NCBI GenBank assembly: GCA_018826295.1 | Contig: JAHJZX010000029.1 | Location: 1 to 41,326 of the forward strand | Length of the DNA: 41,326 nt | DNA from: Gammaproteobacteria bacterium | GTDB taxonomy: Bacteria > Pseudomonadota > Gammaproteobacteria > Enterobacterales > Alteromonadaceae | Reading direction: 5' to 3' | Shown here: piece by piece, positions 14,905 through 24,604 of the stretch | How the letters are laid out: each line of letters starts with the position of its first letter | Numbering within the stretch: the first letter of the stretch is position 1 | Position numbers and translations under genes: made by a program | Notes under the pieces: generated by a model | What the model was told of the DNA's origin: nothing | What the model saw: only the letters and a program-made list of their open reading frames with translations | Database searches by the model: none

Positions 14905-17900
14905 TTATTCATCTGCCTTGGGTTTGGTCATCGGCGCACTGGCGGCCTGGCGGGCAAAAGCTGATCCGGCCGGACGCTCCGAGCTGGCAACCTGTGGCCT
15001 GGCCTGGGCTGGCATAACCGGCGCTGCTTCAGTTGCGCTGGTATCGTCAGTTTGTGGTTGCTCAGGTTTGGTCATGGTGGCCACGACCATTTGCGCAAAA
15101 CGGCTTTTTGCCGGTGCCGCAGCTTTTACTGCAGCCGGTTGTGCGGCTGGTGTTACCGGTTCGGCCGCTTCTGCCACATCATCGGCTTTAGCGCTAACAA
15201 CGGGTTCTGCCGGCACTGCTGCTTCAACCACCTCTGCCGCCTTGGCTGTAACCGCTTGCTCGGCGGCTGCCGGTGCAATTGTCACAGTGGCGGTATCTGG
15301 CGCTTGCTCTGCTGTTACGGTTGGCACAACTTCAGCTGCGGCCTCAGTAACGGTATCAGTAACGGTATCAGTAACAACCTCGGCGTGTTTCACGTCAGCT
15401 TCAGCAACAACTGCGGAGTCAGCTTTTTTCGCTGGCTTACGCCGGCTGCGGCTTTTCGGTTTTTCTGCAACTTCAACCTCAGTAACGTCGACTGTCTCAG
15501 CAGCAGCTGCTGCAGTTTCAGTCGCAATAACCGGTGCTTCAGCAGCGGTTTCTGCTGTTACGGCATCGGCACTGTCTGCAGTTACATTGCTATCGCTGTT
15601 GCTGTCAGTCAGGTCGCCAGCGTCAGTTTGTTCCTGCTCTTTTTTACGCTTCTGGCCCGCTGCGCGCAGATGACGCGGTGAGCGGCGGTTGCGGCTGCGT
15701 GGCTCTGTGCTTTCGCTGTCAGCTACCTCGGTCTGCACTGCGGTATCTGCACTGTCAGTAGCGGCTGTTACAGCGGCTTCGGCAGTGGAGTCAGTTGCAC
15801 TTACAACCACAGTCTCAATAGCAGGCGCTGCGCTAACTGCAGTATCAGGATGCTCTGCAACCACTGCTGGCTTAGCTTGCTCGGCGGCAGGTGCTTGCGG
15901 CGCTTCTGCGGTAACTACCGGCGCAACCAGTTGCGCATCAGCGGCTTTTTCCATCCGTACAGATTTACGAATATTACGACGCTGACGACGCTCAGCAACA
16001 CGTTGTGGTGCATCGTCATCCTGCTCTTTGGCCGGCGCTACTTTATCTGCCGTTTTCTCCAGCGGCTTTTTCGCTTCCTGATTACGGGCAGGGCGTGTGT
16101 CCTGTTGTGGCCGCGCCGGGCGGTCTGCACGTTCAGTGCGCTCAGGACGTTCAGTGCGCTCTTGCTTCACGCTGTCGTCACGTTGTACCGGGTTAGCTCT
16201 GTCTTCGCTGTCATTGCGACGGCGCTTATTGTTGCGACGACGGTTATTGTCGCGGTTGGCATCGGTACGGCCATCTTTATTGTCGCGAGAGTTGCGGTTA
16301 GTGCTGCGCTCTGGCTGACGTTGCGGCTGCTTTGGCTGCTCGGTTTGTTCGGCCGGGCCAAATACTTTAGCAAACCAGTTGCTAATGGCTTTAAACAGAC
16401 CGCCGTTTTGCGGCTGCGCAGCTGGCTGTTCTGCTTTAGGTGCCGGACGTGGTGCTGAACTGTCGGCAATATTAATAGCAGAAATAGCTGGCTTCTCTTT
16501 TACGGCATCTGAAGCGGGTTGATACAGCGTAGTAGTCGCTTCCGGGGCTCTCACCATGTTGTAGCTGACGTCGTCAATCTCTTCGTCAATACGAATACGG
16601 ATCACTTCATGGTTAGGTGTTTCCAGATGTTCGTTCGGAATAACAAAGACACGGATGCCATGACGGGTTTCTATCCGGCGTACGGCTTCACGCTTTTCAT
16701 TCATCAGGTAAGTCGCAACCGCTACCGGTACCTGAGCATGAATTTGACTGGTATTGTCTTTGATCGACTCTTCTTCAATCAGACGCAGAATTGACAGCGC
16801 AGATGACTCAGTGCTGCGAATAGTACCGCGGCCATGACAGCGTGGGCAGACATGCGTTGCCGATTCGCCTAATGACGGACGCAGACGTTGACGTGACATT
16901 TCCAGCAGGCCAAAACGCGAGATGCGGCCAATTTGTACCCGGGCCCGGTCGTGTTTTACGGCATCTTTTAAACGGTTTTCTACTTCGCGTTGATGGCGTA
17001 CCGGTGTCATATCGATAAAGTCGATAACGATTAAACCACCTAAGTCGCGCAGACGTAACTGACGGGCAATTTCATCGGCGGCTTCTAAGTTGGTGTTAAA
17101 GGCGGTTTCTTCAATATCGCCGCCTTTGGTCGCTTTGGACGAGTTGATATCGATGGCCGTTAAGGCTTCAGTACTGTCGATTACGATAGAACCACCTGAA
17201 GGCAGGCGAACTTCGCGACGAAACGCCGACTCGATCTGAGTTTCAATCTGAAAATGCATAAACAGCGGTACTTCACCCTGATACAGCTTCACACGGTGGG
17301 TAAAGTCAGGGCGGAATTGCTGAATATAAACTTTGGCTTCTTCGAAAATACGTGGATTGTCGATCAGAATTTCGCCAACATCACGACGCAGATAATCGCG
17401 GATAGCGCGAAATACCACATTGCTTTCCTGATGGATTAAAAACGGTGAAGGGCGCTTTTGTGCTTCTTCAGTGATGGCCGACCAGTGTTTTAACAAGGCT
17501 TTTAAATCGTAATCCAGCTCTTCGTAGGATTTACCTACACCGGCAGTACGTACAATTAAGCCCATGCCGTCCGGCATTTCTAACTGGCCTAAAGAATCTT
17601 TTAATTCCTGACGCTCGTCACCTTCAATACGGCGCGAAATACCGCCAGCGCGCGGGTTGTTAGGCATCAGTACTAAGTAAGAACCGGCGAGGCTGATAAA
17701 GGTGGTTAACGCAGCGCCTTTCTGGCCACGCTCTTCTTTATCAATCTGGATAATAACTTCCTGGCCTTCTTTGACCACTTCTTTAATGTTGGGGCGGCCG
17801 TCAAAACTGTAACCGGCAGGGAAGTATTCGCGGGAAATTTCTTTCAGGGGTAAAAAACCGTGGCGATCAGCTCCGTAGTCAACAAAAGCGGCTTCTAAGC

Positions 17901-18054
17901 TTGGCTCAACGCGGGTGATTTTACCTTTATAAATATTAGCTTTTTTTTGTTCATGGCCCGGGCTTTCTATATCCAGGTCGTACAGTTTCTGGCCATCGAC
18001 CAGCGCAACGCGGATTTCTTCTTCCTGCGTCGCGTTAATTAACATTCTTTTCAT
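14905..18054 (-). CDS. rne: Ribonuclease E
   Basis: A 1049-residue endoribonuclease, core of the RNA degradosome and of tRNA/rRNA maturation. The start at 18054 gives [10 protein letters not shown], matching E. coli. The catalytic half (about 1-530) has the S1 domain, DNase I-like metal sites in TAIDINSS and VIDFIDM (near 303 and 346), and the Zn-link CPRCHGRG (near 404-407). The C-terminal half is low-complexity: an Arg/Asn/Asp-rich RNA-binding stretch ([19 protein letters not shown]), several [15 protein letters not shown] basic blocks, and long Ala/Val/Glu/Thr tracts, ending MTKPKADE. This scaffold would anchor to the membrane and bind partners, but the partner sites are not recognisable by eye. 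A long leader precedes the gene, as in species where RNase E autoregulates. Confidence 0.97.
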   Translation of the reverse strand: MKRMLINATQEEEIRVALVDGQKLYDLDIESPGHEQKKANIYKGKITRVEPSLEAAFVDYGADRHGFLPLKEISREYFPAGYSFDGRPNIKEVVKEGQEVIIQIDKEERGQKGAALTTFISLAGSYLVLMPNNPRAGGISRRIEGDERQELKDSLGQLEMPDGMGLIVRTAGVGKSYEELDYDLKALLKHWSAITEEAQKRPSPFLIHQESNVVFRAIRDYLRRDVGEILIDNPRIFEEAKVYIQQFRPDFTHRVKLYQGEVPLFMHFQIETQIESAFRREVRLPSGGSIVIDSTEALTAIDINSSKATKGGDIEETAFNTNLEAADEIARQLRLRDLGGLIVIDFIDMTPVRHQREVENRLKDAVKHDRARVQIGRISRFGLLEMSRQRLRPSLGESATHVCPRCHGRGTIRSTESSALSILRLIEEESIKDNTSQIHAQVPVAVATYLMNEKREAVRRIETRHGIRVFVIPNEHLETPNHEVIRIRIDEEIDDVSYNMVRAPEATTTLYQPASDAVKEKPAISAINIADSSAPRPAPKAEQPAAQPQNGGLFKAISNWFAKVFGPAEQTEQPKQPQRQPERSTNRNSRDNKDGRTDANRDNNRRRNNKRRRNDSEDRANPVQRDDSVKQERTERPERTERADRPARPQQDTRPARNQEAKKPLEKTADKVAPAKEQDDDAPQRVAERRQRRNIRKSVRMEKAADAQLVAPVVTAEAPQAPAAEQAKPAVVAEHPDTAVSAAPAIETVVVSATDSTAEAAVTAATDSADTAVQTEVADSESTEPRSRNRRSPRHLRAAGQKRKKEQEQTDAGDLTDSNSDSNVTADSADAVTAETAAEAPVIATETAAAAAETVDVTEVEVAEKPKSRSRRKPAKKADSAVVAEADVKHAEVVTDTVTDTVTEAAAEVVPTVTAEQAPDTATVTIAPAAAEQAVTAKAAEVVEAAVPAEPVVSAKADDVAEAAEPVTPAAQPAAVKAAAPAKSRFAQMVVATMTKPEQPQTDDTSATEAAPVMPAQARPQVASSERPAGSAFARQAASAPMTKPKADE
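15344..15376 (-). repeat. 12-base tandem repeat inside rne
   Basis: TCAGTAACGGTA occurs twice in tandem, followed by a partial third copy. In the rne frame it encodes Thr-Asp-Thr-Val repeats within the disordered scaffold tail. The copy number could vary between strains. Confidence 0.7.
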
Positions 18055-18553
18055 CGTTAGTGACTCGCATTTTGCAGCCACAACGCAGCCCTATGGGCAC
18101 CTGCGTGTTCAGACGTTATCAAACACTAATGGGTGCAGTCTCACGACTGGAATGTCTGAAGAAACCAAATTGTCACTGCATTCGCTTTTATGTTGGCTTT
18201 GCAGTTTATGCTGTTTTCGTTTTTGGATCTGAAACACACCGCCTTGCGGCGCTGCGTTATAGCAATATTTTTTATGCTCTGGTTGACCGGAACTCATGTT
18301 TTGCCTTTATTGATAACAGATTACGCAGCATTATCTCAGGCAAATGGCGTTTGGTTTACGTCGGGGTATAAAAAACGTTGGTTTTCACCACGAATTCGGT
18401 ATGATCTGTCCCCCGAGCGCTGCCGCACAAATTCTCTTACGTCACTTTGAGCGCCCTAATAGCCAGTTTTTGGCATAATTAGCGGGGGGATTATCCCACT
18501 AATGTGCAGCCGATAGCAACTGAAATCTAATATTAGCAGAGTATTCAAAATAC
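18055..18553. other. Divergent rne / rluC regulatory gap with long rne leader
   Basis: A 499-bp gap with no credible gene. On the minus strand it is the rne leader. A hairpin with a GNRA loop (CGCC-GCAA-GGCG, 18240-18251) lies about 190 bases before the rne start. In E. coli a structured rne 5' leader lets RNase E cleave its own mRNA (Rfam rne5); that this hairpin plays the same part is inference. No convincing promoter pair was found for rne or rluC, though a CATAAT at 18474-18479 could serve rluC. Confidence 0.45.
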
Positions 18554-19507
18554 ATGAGCGATGAAATCAAGTTACCAATACAAATGATTGAAATAGAACC
18601 TGATTTTATTGGTCAGCGTATAGACAATTTTCTGTTGGCACGGCTTAAAGGCGTGCCGAAAAGTGTCATTTATCGGGTTTTGCGTAAAGGTGAAGTGCGA
18701 GTGAACAAAAAGCGCATTAAACCTGAGTACAAATTACAAGCTGACGATGTGGTGCGTATTCCGCCGATCACTGTTACTGCCGCAGCCGAACCGATCTCAG
18801 TAAAGTTGTCGATGGTAAAAAACCTTGAACAGCATATTTTGTTTGAAGATAACGACTTGATAGTGCTCAATAAACCCTCCGGCATGGCAGTGCATGGCGG
18901 CAGTGGTTTACAGTTTGGTGTAATAGAAGCGCTGCGTGCGCTGCGGCCTTTGGCAAAACACCTTGAGCTGGTCCACCGGCTTGACCGCGACACCTCAGGC
19001 TGTTTGCTGATTGCAAAAAAGCGTTCAGTATTAACCCATCTGCATGAGCAATTACGCAATAAAACGGTAGAAAAAAAGTACTGGGCACTGGTCGCTGGCG
19101 ATTGGGATAATAAAGTACGCAAGGTGACCGAGCCATTGAAGAAGAATACTCTGCAATCCGGTGAGCGGGTGGTCAGGGTAGATGAAAAAGAAGGTAAGCC
19201 GTCTGAAACCCGTTTTCGTATTCTGCAGCGCTATCAGCAGGGCACTCTGGTTGAAGCCTTTCCGGTAACCGGCCGTACTCACCAAATCCGGGTGCACACC
19301 GCTTGCAAAGGTCATCCTATAGCCTGTGATGATAAATATGGTGACAACACCTTTACCGCGCAGATGCAACAAGTTGGCTTAAACCGCTTATTTTTGCATG
19401 CAAAAACGTTAAGCTTTATGCATCCGATGACAGAAACCACCATGCGGGTAGAAGCGCCGCTGGACCCGGTGCTGGAGCAAGCCCTGACTAAATTAACGAG
19501 AAAGTAA
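18554..19507 (+). CDS. rluC: 23S rRNA pseudouridine synthase RluC
   Basis: A 317-residue pseudouridine synthase that in E. coli modifies 23S rRNA positions 955, 2504 and 2580. An N-terminal S4 RNA-binding domain (about 17-75, with VIYRVLRKGEVRVN) is followed by the RluA-type catalytic domain. Motif II HRLDRDTSG carries catalytic D144, the same number as in E. coli, and the later motif GRTHQIRVH is present. The gene diverges from rne, the same arrangement as in enterics. Its stop overlaps the start of the next gene by one base, so the two are translationally coupled. Confidence 0.95.
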   Translation: MSDEIKLPIQMIEIEPDFIGQRIDNFLLARLKGVPKSVIYRVLRKGEVRVNKKRIKPEYKLQADDVVRIPPITVTAAAEPISVKLSMVKNLEQHILFEDNDLIVLNKPSGMAVHGGSGLQFGVIEALRALRPLAKHLELVHRLDRDTSGCLLIAKKRSVLTHLHEQLRNKTVEKKYWALVAGDWDNKVRKVTEPLKKNTLQSGERVVRVDEKEGKPSETRFRILQRYQQGTLVEAFPVTGRTHQIRVHTACKGHPIACDDKYGDNTFTAQMQQVGLNRLFLHAKTLSFMHPMTETTMRVEAPLDPVLEQALTKLTRK

Positions 19508-20166
19508 TGCAGACAGTAGTAGCAGAAAAGGTAGCACTGGTTATTTTTGACTGGGATGGCACCGTAATGGACTCCGTGGGCCGTATTGTGTCGTCGTTGC
19601 GATCGGCTGCCAGAATCAGTGAGCTTGCCGTACCAACAGAATTTGCTGCAAAGCAAATTATTGGTCTGAGCCTGGACCCAGCGTTTGATATTCTGTTTCC
19701 CGGTATTACAGATGGCCAACGCCAGTTAATGTTTCAGCATTACCGTGAGCAATATATGTTGCATGACACCACGCCAACACCGTTGTTTGCCGGTGTCGAG
19801 CAAGTGCTTGGCCAGTTAAAAGACAGTAATATCAAACTTGCTGTAGCGACCGGTAAGCAGCGCAGAGGCCTGGCCCGCATGTTTGCAGAGACCGGGCTGG
19901 AGAAATATTTCGATACCAGCCGCTGTGCTGACGAAGCGCAGTCGAAACCGCACCCGCAGATGCTGCAACAAATTCTGACTGAGCTGGATATACCTGCTGA
20001 GCAGGCCGTAATGGTAGGCGATACCAGCCATGATATGAAAATGGCACAAGCGATTGCCATGCCACGGGTTGGTGTAACTCATGGTGTACATGGCCGCGAC
20101 GTATTAAGCCAGTTTTCGCCCAAAGCCATTATCGATACGATGCCGGAGTTATTGCAGGTTATTTAA
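19507..20166 (+). CDS. HAD-superfamily hydrolase (phosphoglycolate phosphatase-like)
   Basis: A 219-residue HAD-IA phosphatase. Motif I FDWDGTVMDS gives nucleophile D15 and acid/base D17. A helical cap follows (about 20-90). Motif II is the Thr in VATGK, motif III the Lys in SKPHPQM, and motif IV VMVGDTSHDM. It starts within the rluC stop codon, a pairing kept in many gammaproteobacteria. The substrate is unknown: small phosphorylated metabolites are likely, and phosphoglycolate is only one possibility. The 3' end overlaps the convergent yceF gene by eight bases. Confidence 0.9.
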   Translation: MQTVVAEKVALVIFDWDGTVMDSVGRIVSSLRSAARISELAVPTEFAAKQIIGLSLDPAFDILFPGITDGQRQLMFQHYREQYMLHDTTPTPLFAGVEQVLGQLKDSNIKLAVATGKQRRGLARMFAETGLEKYFDTSRCADEAQSKPHPQMLQQILTELDIPAEQAVMVGDTSHDMKMAQAIAMPRVGVTHGVHGRDVLSQFSPKAIIDTMPELLQVI

Positions 20167-20758
20167 GCAGCACATTAATACCTTCATTTAGCAGCATCTG
20201 GTTTAGCCGGATCAGTGGCAAGCCAATCAGGCTATTGGGGTCGTCACCGCTGAGTTTGCTAAACAAGCTAATGCCCAGGCCTTCGCTTTTAAAGCTGCCG
20301 GCGCAATCCAGCGGTTGCTCTTTGGCGATATAGGCAGTAATTTCAGCATCGGTTAAAGTGCGAAAGCCAACAGTAAACGGCTCAACACACAGTTGTATAT
20401 TGCCACTTTGGGCGTTAACCAGTGCCAGGCCGGTAACAAAGGTGACACTGTTGCCACTAAAACGGCGCAACTGCGCCAGGGCGTTGTCTGCAGTATGCGG
20501 CTTGCCGATAATTTCCCGGTTAAAAACGGCCACCTGATCTGAGCCTATCACCAAACCAGAGCTTAAACCGGACGCGACAGCCTGAGCCTTAGCAAGTGCC
20601 AGACGATGTACCAACTGCTCTGCTGTTTCGTTGGCCAATGGTGTTTCATCAACTTGTGGTTTGGCGGTATGAAACTGTGTAGTTAGCTTTTTTAGCAGCT
20701 GGCGGCGGTAACTTGATGTGGAGGCCAGATACAGCGCTGGTAAAGCGGGCTCAGTCAT
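20159..20758 (-). CDS. yceF: Maf-like nucleotide pyrophosphatase YceF
   Basis: A 199-residue Maf-superfamily protein. The N-terminal signature LASTSSYRRQLLKKL is present, followed by VDETPLANET and the catalytic region VIGSDQVAVF. The E. coli YceF subfamily hydrolyses 7-methyl-GTP to 7-methyl-GMP and pyrophosphate, removing modified nucleotides. The gene is divergent from yceD and rpmF, as in E. coli, which supports the YceF rather than the YhdE subfamily. Confidence 0.93.
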   Translation of the reverse strand: MTEPALPALYLASTSSYRRQLLKKLTTQFHTAKPQVDETPLANETAEQLVHRLALAKAQAVASGLSSGLVIGSDQVAVFNREIIGKPHTADNALAQLRRFSGNSVTFVTGLALVNAQSGNIQLCVEPFTVGFRTLTDAEITAYIAKEQPLDCAGSFKSEGLGISLFSKLSGDDPNSLIGLPLIRLNQMLLNEGINVLLK

Positions 20759-20849
20759 TGATTAATAGCCTTTTTATACAAAATATGCGGCACTATAAAC
20801 AGATTGAAAAAAATGCGCGAGAAAAACCATAAATATCTGTCTGATCCCT

Positions 20850-20878
20850 TTGACAGCGCGGGGGCGCTTCTATATGAT
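20850..20878 (+). promoter_or_regulatory. Near-consensus sigma-70 promoter of yceD-rpmF-plsX-fab
   Basis: A perfect -35 TTGACA (20850-20855), a 17-base spacer and -10 TATGAT (20873-20878). The expected start site, about 20885, is only a few bases before the yceD ATG at 20888, so this transcript would be nearly leaderless. Confidence 0.88.
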
Positions 20879-20887
20879 GCGCGCCTT

Positions 20888-21415
20888 ATGCAAAAAGTAA
20901 AAATGCCCGTTACTATAGATCCGGTTAAAGCAGCGCAAAAACGCTCTGACTATGATGGTTTTATTCCACTAGTTAATTTAACCCGGTTAAGCGAAAGTCT
21001 GCTGCAATCAGCGGGCGACGTAACGGTACGAGTTGAATGCGGTACTGACCAGCAAGGCCTGACTGTAATACAGGGCAGCGCATCTTGCGAAGTGAGTGTA
21101 ACCTGCGAACGTTGCGGCGAAGCCATGACAGTAGCGCTGGACTGCAATTTTGCATACACTCCGGTTAAGCCGGATGATGACGCTGCTTTGGAGTTAATTC
21201 CTGAGCGTTATGACGTGATCGAGAAAAACGAACACGGCGAAATAAATTTACGGCAGTTAGTGGAAGATGAGTTGATTTTGGCTTTGCCTTTGTTCCCGAT
21301 GCATGACGAAGCGGTTTGCGCCGTTAGTGCGGCAACGATGAGCTTTGGTGATATAGGGCCAGAACCAGAAAAACCCAATCCTTTCGCTGTACTGGCAGAA
21401 TTAAAGAAAAAGTGA
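20888..21415 (+). CDS. yceD: YceD / DUF177 protein, 23S rRNA accumulation protein
   Basis: A 175-residue DUF177 protein linked to large-ribosomal-subunit biogenesis. The start at 20888 gives [19 protein letters not shown], matching E. coli YceD; a longer frame from 20804 would run through the promoter. A CxxC pair ([10 protein letters not shown], about residues 76-79) and the C-terminal [12 protein letters not shown] are typical. It is the first gene before rpmF, as in most bacteria. No Shine-Dalgarno sequence can precede this ATG on the transcript predicted from the promoter above. Confidence 0.92.
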   Translation: MQKVKMPVTIDPVKAAQKRSDYDGFIPLVNLTRLSESLLQSAGDVTVRVECGTDQQGLTVIQGSASCEVSVTCERCGEAMTVALDCNFAYTPVKPDDDAALELIPERYDVIEKNEHGEINLRQLVEDELILALPLFPMHDEAVCAVSAATMSFGDIGPEPEKPNPFAVLAELKKK

Positions 21416-21431
21416 GTTTAGGAGATATACC

Positions 21432-21596
21432 ATGGCTGTTCAGCAAAACAAAAAATCACGTGCTCGTCGCGATATGCGCCGCTCACACGATGCATTAACT
21501 GGCCCAACGCTGTCAGTTGATTCTACTACTGGTGAGACACACCGTCGTCACCACATTACTGCCGATGGTTACTACAAAGGCCGTAAAGTAAAATAA
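21432..21596 (+). CDS. rpmF: Ribosomal protein bL32
   Basis: A 54-residue large-subunit ribosomal protein. It reads [20 protein letters not shown], then [10 protein letters not shown] and the conserved C-terminal [15 protein letters not shown]. There are no zinc-binding cysteines, so it is the zinc-free form. A strong TAGGAG site lies just upstream. It sits between yceD and plsX, the usual position coupling ribosome and lipid synthesis. Confidence 0.97.
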   Translation: MAVQQNKKSRARRDMRRSHDALTGPTLSVDSTTGETHRRHHITADGYYKGRKVK

Positions 21597-21602
21597 GTCT
21601 GA

Positions 21603-22643
21603 GTGCATCGGGTGCAGCCGGTTAAGCTGACACTTGCATTAGACATGATGGGGGGCGACCACGGCCCCCATACTACTATTCCTGCCGCCCTGGCAGCTGT
21701 TTGCGAATTTTCTGATCTTCATCTTATATTGTGTGGCGATGAAGCCATACTGACCGAACAACTTAAGTTGCACGGCGTATTTCCGCACCCGCAGTTAAGC
21801 ATTCGTCATTGTAGCCAAACCGTTGCTATGGCCGATAAACCGGCCGTTGCGCTGCGATCAAAACGCGACTCTTCCATGCGGGTAGCGCTGGATTTAGTCG
21901 ATAAAGGCGAAGTGCAGGCTTGCGTAAGTGCGGGTAATACCGGCGCCCTGATGGCCATGGCGCATTTTGTGCTGAAAATGCTCAATGGTGTAGACCGCCC
22001 AGCGTTAATTACCGCTTTGCCGGCAATGGAAACCAACCCGGTATATATGCTGGATTTGGGTGCGACGGTAAATTGCGATGCTGATACTTTATTTCAGTTT
22101 GCCGTAATGGGCGCCGTGATGGCCGAAGAGGTTATTGGCATTAGCCGGCCCAAGGTAGCGCTGCTGAATATGGGCGAAGAAGAGATTAAAGGTTCTGATC
22201 AAATTAAACGTGCCGCCATGTTGTTGTCTGAATGCCACGACATTAACTACATTGGTTATATCGAAGGTAATGATATTTTCACGGGTAAAGCTGACGTAAT
22301 CGTCTGTGACGGTTTTGTCGGTAACGTGGCGCTAAAAACCTGCGAGGGCGTAGCCAAACTTATTTTGCGCCGCTTCGAAGCCAGCATTAAAGACAAAGTA
22401 ACTGCGCAATTATTCGGCTGGTTAATCAAACCTTTTATAAAAAACCTTTATCAGGGCGTGAACCCCGACCACTACAACGGCGCAAGTCTGATAGGATTGC
22501 GCGGAATTGTAGTGAAGAGTCATGGAAATGCGTCGAAAGATGCTTTTCTTAGTGCCATCCGGCAAGCGGTGCGCGAGGTTGAACGCCAGGTGCCCGCAAA
22601 GATTAAAGACCGGTTGGAACACGTATTAATTGATAAAGCGTAG
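21603..22643 (+). CDS. plsX: Phosphate acyltransferase PlsX
   Basis: Makes acyl-phosphate from acyl-ACP, the first step of the PlsX/PlsY route into phospholipids. The protein has up to 346 residues. Visible motifs: [12 protein letters not shown] at the N-terminus, [40 protein letters not shown] and the C-terminal [13 protein letters not shown]. No ATG lies in the right place: GTG at 21603 or GTG at 21612 must serve as start, six or fifteen bases after rpmF. The gene is a peripheral membrane enzyme in the fab operon. Identity is secure; the exact start is not. Confidence 0.95.
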   Translation: MHRVQPVKLTLALDMMGGDHGPHTTIPAALAAVCEFSDLHLILCGDEAILTEQLKLHGVFPHPQLSIRHCSQTVAMADKPAVALRSKRDSSMRVALDLVDKGEVQACVSAGNTGALMAMAHFVLKMLNGVDRPALITALPAMETNPVYMLDLGATVNCDADTLFQFAVMGAVMAEEVIGISRPKVALLNMGEEEIKGSDQIKRAAMLLSECHDINYIGYIEGNDIFTGKADVIVCDGFVGNVALKTCEGVAKLILRRFEASIKDKVTAQLFGWLIKPFIKNLYQGVNPDHYNGASLIGLRGIVVKSHGNASKDAFLSAIRQAVREVERQVPAKIKDRLEHVLIDKA

Positions 22644-22649
22644 GTCCGA

Positions 22650-23609
22650 ATGTATTCACGCATTATAGGTACCGGGAGTTATTTCCCGTCACAGGTCCGC
22701 AGCAATGCTGATCTCGAGTCTATGGTTGAAACCACAGACGAATGGATTATTGAGCGTACGGGCATTAAAGAGCGCCGTATTATTGCTGATGATGAAAGCG
22801 TAGCAACGATGGGGGCTCAGGCTGCGTTAAAAGCCATCGAAGCGGCAGACATTGATAAAAACAGCATCGATATGATTATCTGTGCCACCACCAGCGCCTC
22901 GCGTGCTTTACCAAGCGCCGCGTGCGAAATTCAGCGTGAGCTGGAAATTCCTGCCATACCAGCGTTTGATATTGCCGCTGCCTGTGCCGGTTTCTGCTAT
23001 GGCTTAAGCGTGGCCGATCAGTATATTAAAAGCGGCATAGCAAAGCGTATTTTAGTGATAGGCTCAGACTGTTTATCACGTTTAGTCTCACCAGAAGACA
23101 GAAGCATGGTGATCTTGTTTGGCGATGCCGCCGGTGCCGTCATTCTGGAAGCCTCAGAGCAACCCGGTATTTTATCAACGCATATTCACGCTGAGGGTAA
23201 ATATTCAGAGTTACTCTATGTTGATAACCCTATTCGCGGTGACGAGCAGTCAGTACATCAGTCCTGGGGTTCTATGAAGGGCAACGATGTGTTTAAAGTG
23301 GCGGTAACGAAGTTATCCGAAGTGGTAGAACAGACACTGGCCGCCAACAATCTGGATAAGTCGCAAATCGATTGGCTGGTACCGCACCAGGCAAACCTGC
23401 GTATTATTTCAGCTGTAGCACGCAAACTGGATATGTCGATGGATCAGGTTGTTATTAATCTGGACCGTTACGGTAATACCTCCGCTGCGACAGTACCGAC
23501 AGCGCTGGATGAAGCCATTCGTGATGGTCGTATTCAACGCGGGCAGACGTTATTGCTGGAAGCTTTTGGCGGCGGCTTTGCCTGGGCCTCAGCGCTGGTA
23601 CGTTACTGA
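22650..23609 (+). CDS. fabH: Beta-ketoacyl-ACP synthase III
   Basis: Starts fatty-acid chains by condensing acetyl-CoA with malonyl-ACP. A 319-residue thiolase-fold enzyme with the catalytic triad visible: C112 in [12 protein letters not shown]246 in VPHQANLRI and N276 in YGNTSAATV. It begins six bases after plsX stops. The acetyl-CoA it uses could come from acs in the same window, but that is only a metabolic link. Confidence 0.97.
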   Translation: MYSRIIGTGSYFPSQVRSNADLESMVETTDEWIIERTGIKERRIIADDESVATMGAQAALKAIEAADIDKNSIDMIICATTSASRALPSAACEIQRELEIPAIPAFDIAAACAGFCYGLSVADQYIKSGIAKRILVIGSDCLSRLVSPEDRSMVILFGDAAGAVILEASEQPGILSTHIHAEGKYSELLYVDNPIRGDEQSVHQSWGSMKGNDVFKVAVTKLSEVVEQTLAANNLDKSQIDWLVPHQANLRIISAVARKLDMSMDQVVINLDRYGNTSAATVPTALDEAIRDGRIQRGQTLLLEAFGGGFAWASALVRY

Positions 23610-23659
23610 TCCGCAGCCAGAGTTAGTGCAGCTTAATTAATTTATTTGCAGGAACAACA

Positions 23660-24595
23660 ATGACAAACACACTTGCAATCGTATTCCCGGGGCAGGGTTC
23701 GCAGTCTGTCGGCATGCTAACAGAGCTTTGTCAGCAGTATGACATTGTCAAGCACACCTTTGCTGAAGCGTCAGCGGCTTTAGGTTATGACTTATGGGCG
23801 CTGGTATCGCAAGGGCCGGAAGCCGAATTAAATGAAACTCACCGTACCCAGCCGGCACTGTTAACGGCATCTGTTGCAGTATGGCGCTTATGGCAACAAC
23901 AAGGCGGCGCCACACCGGCTTATTTTGCAGGTCATTCATTAGGCGAATATTCTGCACTGGTTTGTGCCGGAGTATTATCGCTGGCTGATGCAGTAAAGCT
24001 GGTTGAAAAGCGCGGTAACTACATGCAGCAGGCTGTGCCTGCCGGCGTTGGCGCCATGTCGGCTATTATTGGCCTGGACGATGACGCTATTGCTTTGGCT
24101 TGTCAGCAGGCAGCGCAGGGTGAGGTGGTATCACCGGTGAATTATAATTCGCCTGGTCAGGTGGTAATAGCCGGCCATAAAGCCGCAGTTGAACGTGCCG
24201 GTGAGCTGTGTAAAGCTGCCGGAGCAAAACGGGCGTTGCCACTTCCTGTTAGCGTGCCATCGCACTGCGCGTTAATGCGCCCGGCGGCAGAGCAATTAGC
24301 GGTAGATTTAACCGCACTTAATTTTAATCCGGCTGTCATACCGGTGGTTAATAATGTTGATGTGACCATTGCTACAGATGCGGCTGCCATTAAAGATGCT
24401 CTGGAACGGCAGCTGTACAGCCCGGTGCAGTGGACTAAAACTATCGAATGGTTGGCTGCGCAGGGTGTAACACAGGTTATAGAGCTGGGTGCAGGTAAGG
24501 TCTTAAGTGGTTTAATTAAACGAATAGATAAAAATCTATCCAGTACCTCAGTGGGTGATGCGGCTTCGCTGCAAGCAGCTCTGGCAGCGGAATAA
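23660..24595 (+). CDS. fabD: Malonyl-CoA:ACP transacylase
   Basis: Moves malonyl from CoA to ACP. A 311-residue protein with the oxyanion-hole motif FPGQGSQSVGM near the N-terminus, the nucleophile S93 in AGHSLGEYSAL, and the catalytic histidine in VPSHCALM (about residue 200). It lies 50 bases after fabH and is followed nine bases later by fabG, so all are one operon. Confidence 0.97.
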   Translation: MTNTLAIVFPGQGSQSVGMLTELCQQYDIVKHTFAEASAALGYDLWALVSQGPEAELNETHRTQPALLTASVAVWRLWQQQGGATPAYFAGHSLGEYSALVCAGVLSLADAVKLVEKRGNYMQQAVPAGVGAMSAIIGLDDDAIALACQQAAQGEVVSPVNYNSPGQVVIAGHKAAVERAGELCKAAGAKRALPLPVSVPSHCALMRPAAEQLAVDLTALNFNPAVIPVVNNVDVTIATDAAAIKDALERQLYSPVQWTKTIEWLAAQGVTQVIELGAGKVLSGLIKRIDKNLSSTSVGDAASLQAALAAE

Positions 24596-24604
24596 GGAAG
24601 CGAC

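Noticed and set aside
14804..16458. Several long open frames on the plus strand opposite rne
   Set aside because: They arise from the GC-rich Ala/Val/Glu repeats of the rne tail, give low-complexity Ala/Ser/Cys proteins, and start in the terminators.
18054..18553. A small protein gene in the rne-rluC gap (frames at 18060-18371 and 18190-18450)
   Set aside because: No ribosome site, no conserved features, and the rne leader is expected here.
20804..20887. A longer N-terminus for yceD from 20804
   Set aside because: The extra codons contain the near-consensus promoter and do not occur in YceD of other bacteria.
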